From Lactiplantibacillus mudanjiangensis (GTDB lineage: Bacteria > Bacillota > Bacilli > Lactobacillales > Lactobacillaceae): a DNA stretch of 64,000 nt. The stretch is from the NCBI RefSeq assembly GCF_005405385.1, contig NZ_BJDY01000005.1, positions 1-64,000 of the forward strand, given 5' to 3'. The notes under the pieces were generated by a model. The model made no database searches. It was not told the origin of the DNA and was given only the letters and a program-made list of their open reading frames with translations. A program made the translations under genes and the position numbers. The stretch's first letter is position 1; the number at the start of each line of letters is the position of its first letter. Shown here in pieces: positions 1 to 6,258 of this stretch.

Positions 1-41
1 GGCTCACCTTGACTAACATAACGTTTTTTTATCAATTCCAA
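1..41 (-). CDS. Start of a phage gene, possibly terminase small subunit (partial)
   Basis: Thirteen codons are visible from a TTG start at 41, preceded 8 bases upstream by a good AAGGTGG ribosome site. The residues read M-E-L-I-K-K-R-Y-V-S-Q-G-E. In this kind of phage the first gene after the tRNA and late-promoter region is normally the small terminase subunit, and a short Lys/Tyr-rich start fits that, but the visible part is too short to prove the family. It follows the terminator at 79-105, so it may depend on read-through or on its own promoter. Confidence 0.4.
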   Translation of the reverse strand, partial: MELIKKRYVSQGE

Positions 42-78
42 TGTTTTAGCCACCTTCTGTCAATTTTAATTTATGTAT

Positions 79-105
79 AAGAAAAGCCCGGCGCATACTC
101 CGAGC
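79..105 (-). terminator. Rho-independent terminator after the tRNA/giant RNA unit
   Basis: On the minus strand GCTCGG pairs with CCGGGC (6 bp, one G-T) around an 8-base loop and is followed by TTTTCTT. It marks the likely 3' end of the tRNA-Asn, tRNA-Ser, structured RNA and tRNA-Trp transcript. Confidence 0.7.
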
Positions 106-136
106 TATCCTAGAAGACTAATCTAATCAACGATTA

Positions 137-183
137 CCAGTGGTTGAGAGAGGAACACATTACCTCCAATTATTTACCACTGG
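137..183. repeat. Inverted repeat, hairpin near the 3' end of the giant RNA
   Basis: CCAGTGGT (137-144) pairs with ACCACTGG (176-183), with an inner GAGG/CCTC helix, giving a two-step hairpin. It lies between the tRNA-like element and the terminator and is probably part of the same RNA fold. Confidence 0.6.
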
Positions 184-187
184 CTAA

Positions 188-252
188 GCGGACAATGAGA
201 ATCGAACTCATATAACACTTAGGCTGCCGTTCTACCATTGAACTACATCCGC
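188..252 (-). pseudogene. tRNA-like element with a shortened anticodon arm
   Basis: Read on the minus strand it has a 7-bp acceptor stem (GCGGATG with TGTCCGC, two G-T pairs), a D arm GTTC/GAAC with the AATGGTA loop, and a perfect T arm ATGAG/CTCAT with loop TTCGATT. Between D and T arms only 17 bases are left where 22-23 are needed, so no normal anticodon stem-loop forms. It is either a decayed phage tRNA or a tRNA mimic that is a structural part of the giant RNA. No amino acid identity can be given. Confidence 0.65.
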
Positions 253-1064
253 TTTAACAGGCTGAGAATACACCCATCAGCAGCAGTCTTTAACGACCTT
301 ATTCAGTTAGTCGCGTTTCCACCCGGTTCCCCGAGTAACTGCCATGGTCGGTGGACAAGGGTACCACCATTACAATCCATTCATTACTCAGCAACTTTCG
401 ATCCATCAAATGGGAGCTACCCACTCAACTGCACTACTTACTACTGAACTGGCTCGCCTTGTGAGCTTGTCAGCACTCCATTACCTATCTCAGGCTGGAG
501 CATTAGACCACTTTCATGAATAGATGGCGAAGACTTTTACTTTTTTGATTTTATAATTAACGGTGTAATAGCCCGTTCCATATAGTAATGGAACTAATCT
601 TTCTTGAAATCCAGTGCTTCGCCAGAAGTTCCGGTACCTTTTGAGTATCAAAATGCTTCACTGGACCGATAGGCTTTGGCTGTCACGCTACTAACCATAC
701 TTGAATCACATTAGGGACTAGCGATCATTTCCCCATACGATTCAAATTGGCAACCGCCCTTGTCTGACAAACTCGGACTAATCACCTTACTTGCTAAAAT
801 CATTCACTACACCAGCTAGCCGTTATGTCGCTACCCGCATTACGGTTTGAGCACTTGCCGCCGCCGTTTACTGGTTCGTTTCTGATTGAACGCCCTCACA
901 GACGCTTTAATAGCTTGCATTGCATGAATTGCCATTACTGGCGGCTAATCGTCAAGTCAACTAACCTTTGGGCTACATCACTGTAGCTTAATGTGTCATG
1001 CCACTAAATTTTATGATGGGCTGTTGAAAAGTGCGCATGCTTCCATGCAAAACTTACCCATCAA

Positions 1065-1135
1065 CACAGACAGCAGGAATCGAACCCACGTTAACGGCTT
1101 TGGAGGCCGCTCATCTACCATTGAATTATGTCTGT
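1065..1135 (-). tRNA. tRNA-Trp (anticodon CCA)
   Basis: Acceptor stem ACAGACA/TGTCTGT is perfect, the anticodon stem is GCGGC/GCCGT with loop CTCCAAA (anticodon CCA), the T arm is GTGGG/CCTGC around TTCGATT, and the discriminator is G as usual for bacterial tRNA-Trp. The D stem is weak. No CCA end is encoded. Structured RNA lies directly on both sides, so this tRNA appears to be embedded in the giant RNA transcript and would have to be released by tRNA processing. Confidence 0.92.
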
Positions 1136-1288
1136 AAATATCGCCTAGTTTTCCGAGCTAAGCGATAGTAAAGCAATCAGGCTGGTAATTGTTGTTTCAA
1201 ACTCTTAACGGCTTAAGTGTCTGCAATACCTGTTTGCTTTGAACTAGCAAAGGGTTATACCGCGTTGAGGTTAATGCCACTGCTAGTA

Positions 1289-1375
1289 CGGAGTGAGCTG
1301 GACTTGAACCAGCAACTCAACTAGTGAGTAACGGTTTAGTAAACCGCTGCAGTACCAAATTATGCTTACCACTCC
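1289..1375 (-). tRNA. tRNA-Ser with anticodon ACU
   Basis: Class II tRNA of 87 nt with acceptor GGAGTGG/TCACTCC, discriminator G, a long variable arm and T arm loop TTCAAGT. The anticodon arm is GCGGT/ACCGT with loop TTACTAA, i.e. anticodon ACU where the standard tRNA for AGU/AGC serine codons has GCU. The rest of the arm matches the GCU type. A34 is rare in bacterial tRNAs other than Arg-ACG. The tRNA lies 2 bases from tRNA-Asn, in the same transcript. Confidence 0.9.
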
Positions 1376-1377
1376 AA

Positions 1378-1450
1378 CGTAGCCTGTTGGACTCGAACCA
1401 ACGACAACCTGATTAACAGTCAGGCGCTCTACCAACTGAGCTAAGGCCAC
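1378..1450 (-). tRNA. tRNA-Asn (anticodon GUU)
   Basis: Canonical 73-nt cloverleaf: acceptor GTGGCCT/AGGCTAC, D arm GCTC/GAGC with loop AGTTGGTA, anticodon arm CCTGA/TCAGG with loop CTGTTAA (anticodon GTT), T arm GTTGG/CCAAC, discriminator G, no encoded CCA. It is the first tRNA of the late transcript. Confidence 0.95.
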
Positions 1451-1451
1451 A

Positions 1452-1497
1452 GATTGATGAACGGGATACCGAGCGGGGTGGCTCATATCCATCAATC
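1452..1497 (-). other. Leader hairpin at the 5' end of the late transcript
   Basis: GATTGATG pairs with CATCAATC (8 bp), then GGATA with TATCC and GAGC with GCTC, giving a long, nearly continuous hairpin of 46 nt. It lies between the presumed start site and tRNA-Asn. It may protect or shape the 5' end; no known family is recognised. Confidence 0.55.
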
Positions 1498-1582
1498 AAC
1501 AATATAATAATAATCCCCATTTCCGAGCTTTTTCCGCACATACCTCGCACGTTTGTCGCAGATTTACCGCGAAAACCTCGCA
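1498..1582 (-). promoter_or_regulatory. Late promoter with five 11-bp tandem activator repeats
   Basis: On the minus strand the pattern [TC]GCG[AG] recurs at exactly 11-base steps: TGCGAGG at 1582, CGCGGTA at 1571, TGCGACA at 1560, TGCGAGG at 1549 and TGCGGAA at 1538, with a weak sixth CTCGGAA at 1527. An AT-rich -10 region (TATTAT / TATATT, about 1503-1511) follows without a clear -35. This is the layout of an activator-dependent promoter with helically phased sites. The ArpU-like gene ends 7 bases away, so its product is the obvious candidate activator. Confidence 0.6.
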
Positions 1583-1589
1583 CACTTTT

Positions 1590-2069
1590 TTAACTCCACT
1601 CAATTTCAGGCGTTTTAACTGGTTTGTACTTGTGCACGATCAAATCTTCGACCGCATCCGGGTACACTTCAGCAAACATTAGCAGCGCTTGCCGGTGATA
1701 CTTATCAAACGTCCGATCAGGTAGGTTATCCAGTAACCGTGCACATTTGACGTTGGTATAATGCTTGATATATTTGAATTCTAGTAACTTTGAATAGACC
1801 GCAGTCCCTTCATCCACTTCAATTGCAGCAATCACGTTGGTGACCAAACTCGCCATAAACTCCGCATTCACCTTATTAACGTGTTTCTCCTCAATATGAT
1901 TGCCGTATGACGGACTTTTAGGCATGCCATCCATAGTTGGGCTTTGCAAGCTAAAACTCACCCTACGCGCTCTTAGCACCCATTTACGATAGTCACCTAG
2001 TACCCGCTTAGCGTTCTCAATCGTTCGATCTTCATCCACATTCTTAAATATGCTTTTCAAAGTCGCCAC
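1590..2069 (-). CDS. ArpU-family phage late transcription regulator
   Basis: 159 residues, usual size for ArpU/late-regulator proteins, which are small activators that switch on packaging, structural and lysis genes. The protein is basic at the N-terminus, has a helical middle, and ends in a pattern (TNVKCARLLDNLPDRTFDKY, then YHRQALLMFAEVYPDAVEDL) typical of the sigma-like C-terminal helix-turn-helix of this family. It is the last gene of the early operon and sits beside the tandem-repeat late promoter and the first late gene, as expected. The GTG at 2069 gives 159 aa, but the AAGGGG ribosome site fits the TTG at 2060 better. Confidence 0.75.
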   Translation of the reverse strand: MATLKSIFKNVDEDRTIENAKRVLGDYRKWVLRARRVSFSLQSPTMDGMPKSPSYGNHIEEKHVNKVNAEFMASLVTNVIAAIEVDEGTAVYSKLLEFKYIKHYTNVKCARLLDNLPDRTFDKYHRQALLMFAEVYPDAVEDLIVHKYKPVKTPEIEWS

Positions 2070-2115
2070 CCCTTATACTTGACTGTGCTATAATTTGATT
2101 GCTGAGCAAATCGTG

Positions 2116-2144
2116 GCACTGCCTTACGAGGTAGCGCTTTTTTT
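2116..2144 (+). terminator. Plus-strand terminator upstream of the ArpU-like gene
   Basis: GCACTGCC pairs imperfectly with GGTAGCGC over a 6-base loop and is followed by seven T on the plus strand. There is no plus-strand gene before it, so it would stop transcription entering the early operon in antisense or end an antisense RNA to the regulator gene. Confidence 0.5.
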
Positions 2145-2391
2145 ATTCTAGATAGTCGTCATAAATCGTAATACATATAACGTCATCTTCTAAACGTGGC
2201 TTGCTAATAATTACTTCCTCGTCTACAGCGCTCATTAAATCAGGCACTCTTGAAAAATCAAAGTTCGTAATAAATGTTCTTCTATGACACTTACCTTTTT
2301 CAACTTCTAGCTCGAATCCAGCTTTTTTAAGTGCCTTCCCATAACCAAGCGTCACATCACAAGAGCTCGCTGCATCAATTTGAATTTTCAT
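2143..2391 (-). CDS. Small phage protein, function unknown
   Basis: 82 residues, acidic at the C-terminus, no membrane segment or motif recognised. It starts with ATG at 2391 and lies 12 bases after the 77-residue gene in the early operon. Such small hypothetical proteins fill the distal early region of lactobacillus phages. Confidence 0.7.
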   Translation of the reverse strand: MKIQIDAASSCDVTLGYGKALKKAGFELEVEKGKCHRRTFITNFDFSRVPDLMSAVDEEVIISKPRLEDDVICITIYDDYLE

Positions 2392-2403
2392 CTTTCTACC
2401 CTT

Positions 2404-2637
2404 CTACCCCCTCATTCTGGCTTGTATGTCCGAAAACAAAAAACTAATTACCGCATTGGCTAACACTTCGGGGAAGCCTGATCCCATCCATGTCGAAACT
2501 TCATATACTCCGACCGCATCACTGTCCACACTCGCATGAATGTCATTGAACTGATCAACAATCACTACCCGATCTGACTCAACTTTAACTTTGCAGTCAT
2601 AAACTGCTGCTAATTTTTTTAGAACACTGATACCCAT
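2404..2637 (-). CDS. Small phage protein, function unknown
   Basis: 77 residues; the middle reads DQFNDIHASVDSDAVGVYEV. The string GVYEV also appears in the preceding gene product (2638-3096), so the two may share a small beta-rich domain. The gene starts right where the upstream gene stops (2637/2638), which suggests translational coupling. Confidence 0.7.
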   Translation of the reverse strand: MGISVLKKLAAVYDCKVKVESDRVVIVDQFNDIHASVDSDAVGVYEVSTWMGSGFPEVLANAVISFLFSDIQARMRG

Positions 2638-3096
2638 TTACTTACCCTCCAATTTGTTAGCATCCTCTTTAAGACTTTTAGCTCTTTTTCTAAGCCAATT
2701 CGCTCGCTTGGCCTTGAAGTCTTTAATCTCTTTCTTGGTTGCCACACTCAAAATACCGTAGTCATGAACAATAAAATGTTCATCTTTGTAACTAGCCACG
2801 CCTATTTCGCCATCCGCTATGCTTACTCCTGAGTCCGTTACCTCATAAACTCCAATCACATCAGATCTCCCATATCGATCTTCAATGAACCAGTACTTAT
2901 TTGCTGAAAATAGGTTTTTCTTGATCCGATAAACTGATTTTTCACTAGACAATTTATGATCACTTAGCTTAACTTCTAGCTCGTGCAAATAATCATCATT
3001 GCTGTCTAAGCGTTTTGTAACTAGCCGATAGTAAATCAACCCGCTTATTGTTCCAATAACTCCGCCAATTAAGGCGCCGCCCAATAATTGCCACAT
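2638..3096 (-). CDS. Membrane-anchored phage protein, function unknown
   Basis: 152 residues. One N-terminal membrane segment (about residues 4-24, glycine-rich) is followed by charged helical sequence, a central domain with SDVIGVYEVTDSG, and a very basic, Lys-rich C-terminal helix (about 125-152). Predicted to be attached to the inner face or outer face of the membrane by the N-terminus; no signal cleavage site is evident. Part of the early operon. Confidence 0.7.
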   Translation of the reverse strand: MWQLLGGALIGGVIGTISGLIYYRLVTKRLDSNDDYLHELEVKLSDHKLSSEKSVYRIKKNLFSANKYWFIEDRYGRSDVIGVYEVTDSGVSIADGEIGVASYKDEHFIVHDYGILSVATKKEIKDFKAKRANWLRKRAKSLKEDANKLEGK

Positions 3097-3108
3097 TACT
3101 TTTTCACC

Positions 3109-3300
3109 TCATCTTTTTTTATGAATCTCTAGTGCCATCTGAATACAACAGATCAAATAGAAAATCGCAATGGCAAATGAAATAAACATTCCAATTGCTG
3201 TTAACCAGCTAAAGGTCGTAGAAAACAAGCTCAATCCGCTCATAACCGATATGCCAGCACCAATGAATAGAAGCAACGCGGGAAAATACTCAATCAGCAT
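3109..3300 (-). CDS. Small two-helix membrane protein
   Basis: 63 residues with two hydrophobic segments (about 6-27 and 33-52) and a short Lys/Arg tail. It overlaps the start of the next upstream gene by 7 bases (3294-3300). Function unknown; not a recognisable holin because it lies in the early region. Confidence 0.7.
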   Translation of the reverse strand: MLIEYFPALLLFIGAGISVMSGLSLFSTTFSWLTAIGMFISFAIAIFYLICCIQMALEIHKKR

Positions 3301-3542
3301 GCTGGCTCAATCCTTTCAGGAATTTTAACTACGGAATACAACTTAAACTTGCCGTCAACTTTAAACCCATCTTCTTCTTTAACTTCAATATGAAGCCCCG
3401 CAAAACTTTTATCCCAACCATTATTGGAAACACTGAAAATTTCATAGAACTGATCTGCCAAAGTTTGATTAACCGCTATCGTGATCTTTTCATCCCTTAG
3501 CCTTTTCCAATTCGAACGATAGAAAGTGAACTCATAGGTCAT
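3294..3542 (-). CDS. Small phage protein, function unknown
   Basis: 82 residues from ATG 3542, the start coupled to the end of the upstream gene (overlap of 4 bases); an upstream in-frame start at 3575 lies inside that gene and is less likely. Beta-rich with KVDGKFKLYSVVKIPERIEP at the C-terminus. No family recognised. Confidence 0.65.
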   Translation of the reverse strand: MTYEFTFYRSNWKRLRDEKITIAVNQTLADQFYEIFSVSNNGWDKSFAGLHIEVKEEDGFKVDGKFKLYSVVKIPERIEPAC

Positions 3543-3964
3543 TTGTCGTCCTCCACTTGGTAACCATCCAACCATGCGCGGGCAACCAATTCAAAATGTT
3601 TGCATACCCATTCGGAATCAATATCTTTTTTGCTTTGCACCGAAATTCGGAAAAATTCAAAAAGACTAAGATCATAGTTATGCGCTGTCTTGATATAATT
3701 TGCGACCATTTTAGGAATCACCGGCAACTCAGTATTATCTCGTTCAAAATCCGCGTTATTAATTGGTCCGTAGATTCCATCAGGCTTTGAAATAAACCAA
3801 TCACCAATATGAAACTCAAACAATCCATTTTTAGTCACCCATGAATTACTGGACGGTTCTGGGACATTCTTTGGAACCGGGTGAGCATATTTTCTGATCA
3901 TTTTTTGGCTACCATCAAACTGTTCTGCCTGAATTGTTGCCGTTTTACGATAAGTTTTAATCAT
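3539..3964 (-). CDS. DUF1642-like phage protein
   Basis: 141 residues from ATG 3964 (ribosome site GGTGAGGAGGCGTAGC). The N-terminal part (KTATIQAEQFDGS, then FEFHIGDWFIS and YGPINNADFERD) is the common phage domain that resembles tape or base-plate accessory proteins, and the C-terminal part (LSLFEFFRISVQ, ARAWLDGYQVE) is the DUF1642 signature. This two-part protein is frequent in early operons of Lactobacillales phages; function unknown. Confidence 0.75.
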   Translation of the reverse strand: MIKTYRKTATIQAEQFDGSQKMIRKYAHPVPKNVPEPSSNSWVTKNGLFEFHIGDWFISKPDGIYGPINNADFERDNTELPVIPKMVANYIKTAHNYDLSLFEFFRISVQSKKDIDSEWVCKHFELVARAWLDGYQVEDDK

Positions 3965-3965
3965 G

Positions 3966-4145
3966 CTACGCCTCCTCACCTAGGATGTCATAGCCCCATT
4001 CAAAGTGCTGCATGGCCGTTTCTTTAGCCTCAGCTTCAATTTGGGCATCACTTGCATCGACATCAACCTCAATTACTTTATGCCCACCTTCACCAGCTAG
4101 TAACGGGTCCCACCAAACATCTACTTTGATTGTTTTCTTATCCAT
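3966..4145 (-). CDS. Small phage protein, function unknown
   Basis: 59 residues, start at ATG 4145 behind TAGGAGGTGCAGC. Reads as one small alpha/beta unit, acidic, ending HFEWGYDILGEEA. The stop overlaps the region of the next start by a base or two. No family recognised. Confidence 0.65.
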   Translation of the reverse strand: MDKKTIKVDVWWDPLLAGEGGHKVIEVDVDASDAQIEAEAKETAMQHFEWGYDILGEEA

Positions 4146-4155
4146 GCTGCACCTC

Positions 4156-4320
4156 CTATTCATTTTTAATTCGTTGGTTATGATCTTTTACCCAACTGCG
4201 GACTCTGAATTTTTTATATCCATGACTCCTGAAGTCTTCACGAATCGCTTGATACATTTTTCGTTTAGCATCAGGCAACAAACTGTGTAGGTAGGCTTTT
4301 TTAAACTGACGTTTCTTCAT
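4156..4320 (-). CDS. Small basic phage protein
   Basis: 54 residues from ATG 4320 with ribosome site GGGGGCGGCACG; very basic (many Lys/Arg), beginning MKKRQFKKAYLHSL and ending KDHNQRIKNE. Its stop codon TAG overlaps the AGGAGG of the next gene, the tight packing seen throughout this operon. Could bind nucleic acid; function unknown. Confidence 0.65.
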   Translation of the reverse strand: MKKRQFKKAYLHSLLPDAKRKMYQAIREDFRSHGYKKFRVRSWVKDHNQRIKNE

Positions 4321-4348
4321 CGTGCCGCCCCCATATCTTATTTGACGT

Positions 4349-4576
4349 TTATAAATTCATCAGCACATTTTCTATCTCAGCTGACGTCTTATTTTCCATG
4401 CCATCAAGTTCTTTAAATCTGACTGCTCTGATATCAGTCCACGATTCAGGATCAATTTCATATCCACATACATCTGGCTGGTACGCTTTAGTTTTAGCGG
4501 CAGATACAGAGTTCGCAAACACAATCGCATTGCCTGCGTCCGGGAAATCGTAAATTGATAGCCTATATGCTTTCAT
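4349..4576 (-). CDS. Small phage protein, function unknown
   Basis: 75 residues from ATG 4576 (TAGGAGGCACGCC upstream). The stretch AGNAIVFANSVSAAKTKAYQ followed by a WTDIRAVRFKELDG segment is seen in small phage proteins of unknown role. No motif that gives a function. Confidence 0.65.
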   Translation of the reverse strand: MKAYRLSIYDFPDAGNAIVFANSVSAAKTKAYQPDVCGYEIDPESWTDIRAVRFKELDGMENKTSAEIENVLMNL

Positions 4577-4602
4577 GGCGTGCCTCCTATAAATCAGAAA
4601 TT

Positions 4603-4869
4603 TTATTTGAGTTTTCGACCACATATTGGGCAAAATCCAATTTGAATACCGGTACCTTTGCCATCACAATTTATAATCATGTGAACCCCATATGCTATGC
4701 GAACCTCTAGCCCTTTCTTATCAAATATAGGAAACTTTTTAAGGCAATACTTGCATCCGGCTCTTTTATCTTTATACAGCATTGGCCCAAACCATTTATA
4801 TGTGCTAAATGATCCCACAACAATTCCGGGGATAACACTTACTAGGAACAAAAGGTATATATATCCCAC
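4603..4869 (-). CDS. Membrane-anchored zinc-ribbon protein
   Basis: 88 residues from GTG 4869, chosen because GGAGG lies 7 bases upstream; the longer ATG frame from 4908 would include the ribosome site. One N-terminal membrane segment (about 3-22) precedes four cysteines in two pairs, CKYC and CPIC near the C-terminus (FCPICGRKLK), a zinc-ribbon pattern. Probably a small membrane-tethered metal-binding protein; role unknown. Confidence 0.65.
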   Translation of the reverse strand: MGYIYLLFLVSVIPGIVVGSFSTYKWFGPMLYKDKRAGCKYCLKKFPIFDKKGLEVRIAYGVHMIINCDGKGTGIQIGFCPICGRKLK

Positions 4870-4911
4870 GGAGCCACCTCCTCGTATTATATAAAGTAGT
4901 ACTTTCATTTA

Positions 4912-4954
4912 TCTGCAGATTTATTGCAGGAATTCAGCAGATAACCTGCAGATA
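4912..4954. repeat. Cluster of CTGCAG-type short repeats
   Basis: ATCTGCAG and CTGCAGAT lie as an inverted pair (also each nearly self-complementary) with further partial copies TGCAGG and CAGCAGAT between them. It lies in the gap upstream of the zinc-ribbon gene and could be a protein-binding site or a weak hairpin. Confidence 0.4.
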
Positions 4955-4968
4955 CTTTTAGTTAGCTC

Positions 4969-5223
4969 CTACTTAATGTCATTTAGAATTCCTTGAAGAT
5001 CCCGCTTAACATTAATGATTTGATCATGAATAACCTTAGCGCTGGCTTCTGGCTTATCCTTGGTAAATTCAGCTACATCGGCAATCTCTACAAGTAATAA
5101 ATCTAATAACGTCCCCAAGTCATTAAGGTTATGGACGCTATCAAGGTCATAATTAGTATCGCCAAAAAAATTGATATGACCGATTAGTTCTAGTACTAGC
5201 TGTTCAACTGAATACTTTTTCAT
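4969..5223 (-). CDS. Small phage protein, function unknown
   Basis: 84 residues, acidic and helical, beginning MKKYSVEQLVLELIGHINFF. Ribosome site TGGAGGCAGCAAA precedes ATG 5223. No family recognised. Confidence 0.7.
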   Translation of the reverse strand: MKKYSVEQLVLELIGHINFFGDTNYDLDSVHNLNDLGTLLDLLLVEIADVAEFTKDKPEASAKVIHDQIINVKRDLQGILNDIK

Positions 5224-5241
5224 TTTGCTGCCTCCAGCAAC

Positions 5242-5718
5242 TTAGTTAATTGTTCTTAAATCCTTGCCAATGTATACCGTTTCCATACCGTCATAGTCAT
5301 CAATTTTGTAGTCATAGCCGTCTGGCACCTCAACGATCTCAAGTTCAGACACTCGGGTATTAGCAGCATCACCATCCGCCAGAATAGTCGCAATCAAATC
5401 CTTGTCAGTCCGGTTTTTATCAGGTTCCCACTTCCAGGGTTTAAATTTTTGTATATATCCATCCCAGTCGGTGGACATGTCTTTCAACACAAATTGATCA
5501 ACTTGGGGGTCTTTTTGAAATAGTTCCAATTGATCAAATGTTTCTTCGGCGAGGCCGGTGTACTTTATAAACGTTTTAGTCATGTCCATATAATCCGCCC
5601 TTGAAAATAGCTTTGAAATATATGGGTAAACCTTGATACCTTTACGCTCAGCAACGTGGATCTGTGAAGCCATCGACAGCCGAAATCCGCCAAATTGCCT
5701 ATTAATAGCTAGTTTCAT
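5242..5718 (-). CDS. Phage protein, function unknown
   Basis: 158 residues, ATG 5718 with GGAGGACTAAAA upstream. Soluble, rich in Asp and aromatic residues, C-terminal part acidic (YDYKIDDYDGMETVYIG). Situated between the 22-residue ORF and the 84-residue gene in the early operon. No motif recognised. Confidence 0.7.
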   Translation of the reverse strand: MKLAINRQFGGFRLSMASQIHVAERKGIKVYPYISKLFSRADYMDMTKTFIKYTGLAEETFDQLELFQKDPQVDQFVLKDMSTDWDGYIQKFKPWKWEPDKNRTDKDLIATILADGDAANTRVSELEIVEVPDGYDYKIDDYDGMETVYIGKDLRTIN

Positions 5719-5720
5719 TT

Positions 5721-5789
5721 TTAGTCCTCCCCGAAAAGTTCAAACGCTTGCCGCCGCAATTCATCGGTCGGCTCTTTGACTTCAATCAT
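5721..5789 (-). CDS. Very small phage ORF
   Basis: 22 residues (from ATG 5789; GTG 5792 also possible) reading MIEVKEPTDELRRQAFELFG and ending in EED-like acids. AGGAG lies at a proper distance and the frame overlaps nothing else downstream, so it fills the gap between two certain genes. Too short to be sure it is real. Confidence 0.4.
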   Translation of the reverse strand: MIEVKEPTDELRRQAFELFGED

Positions 5790-6258
5790 CACTAACTTCA
5801 TCTCCTGGCACCTCTTCCAAAGCCTTGTCCCAAGAAATATTAAAGTCGCCATTACTTCGTAATCTATCAACTTCTGATTTCGTGAAAATGTCTTTAACCC
5901 CATATGAAGCCGCACTATAATTTTTGACACCATTTTCATCACAAAATATATACCCACTTCGCAGACGTACTAAGCGTTGACGATTCATCCCATTGCTAAT
6001 AAAGACACGAAAATTTTTCTCGTCTTCACGCTCTTCGGCAGGCGTTTCGTGCAGCGCATAAAGCAACTTGATAGATTCGTAGGGAACTTCGTCTGCTTGA
6101 TACGTTATCAAGACTTTTTCGGAGTCATCACTCATCCACATAGAATTACGACCGGACTGTCTCAGCACAACGCCATGACCATCACTCATATCGGCTTCAA
6201 TAAAATCAATTGAGGTGTCCCAACCCCTTACTCGCTTATTCGCTTCACTAAGTTTCAT
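5782..6258 (-). CDS. Phage protein, function unknown
   Basis: 158 residues, ATG 6258 overlapping the end of the upstream gene by 11 bases. Soluble, mixed alpha/beta, acidic at the C-terminus. No motif or family recognised; part of the early operon. Confidence 0.7.
   Translation of the reverse strand: MKLSEANKRVRGWDTSIDFIEADMSDGHGVVLRQSGRNSMWMSDDSEKVLITYQADEVPYESIKLLYALHETPAEEREDEKNFRVFISNGMNRQRLVRLRSGYIFCDENGVKNYSAASYGVKDIFTKSEVDRLRSNGDFNISWDKALEEVPGDEVSDD

Larger units (their letters stand above)
106..1288 (-). ncRNA. Giant structured phage noncoding RNA, GOLLD-like (ROOL is the alternative)
   Basis: About 1.2 kb without a credible gene but full of perfect helices on the minus strand. Examples: a 6-bp hairpin closed by a GUGA tetraloop (972-987); a junction closed by CCAGTG/CACTGG with two inner hairpins (611-664); a 7-bp hairpin (575-594); a two-part hairpin CTCCA/TGGAG with inner CCT/AGG (475-499); a helix CAGTTA/TAACTG (305-342); nested TGATGGG/CCCATCA, AAGT/ACTT and GCATG/CATGC helices (1014-1063); and TATCGC/GCGATA (1139-1167). 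tRNA-Trp (1065-1135) and a tRNA-like element (188-252) sit within it. GOLLD is known as an RNA of about 800 nt in Lactobacillales prophages, close to or containing tRNAs and induced during lytic growth; location, length and late promoter all agree. ROOL is shorter but shares the setting. The ends given are the flanking tRNA-Ser and the terminator; the core without tRNAs is 253-1064. The family name is inference from features, not a model search. Confidence 0.75.

Noticed and set aside
238-447. Plus-strand ORF of 69 codons
   Set aside because: No ribosome site, odd composition, and it crosses the helices of the structured RNA and the tRNA-like element.
1283-1495. Minus-strand ORF of 70 codons
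   Set aside because: Lies over tRNA-Ser and tRNA-Asn.
4012-4290. Plus-strand ORFs in the early region (also 7641-8042, 10905-11204, 11236-11610)
   Set aside because: Antisense shadows of well-supported minus-strand genes, without ribosome sites.
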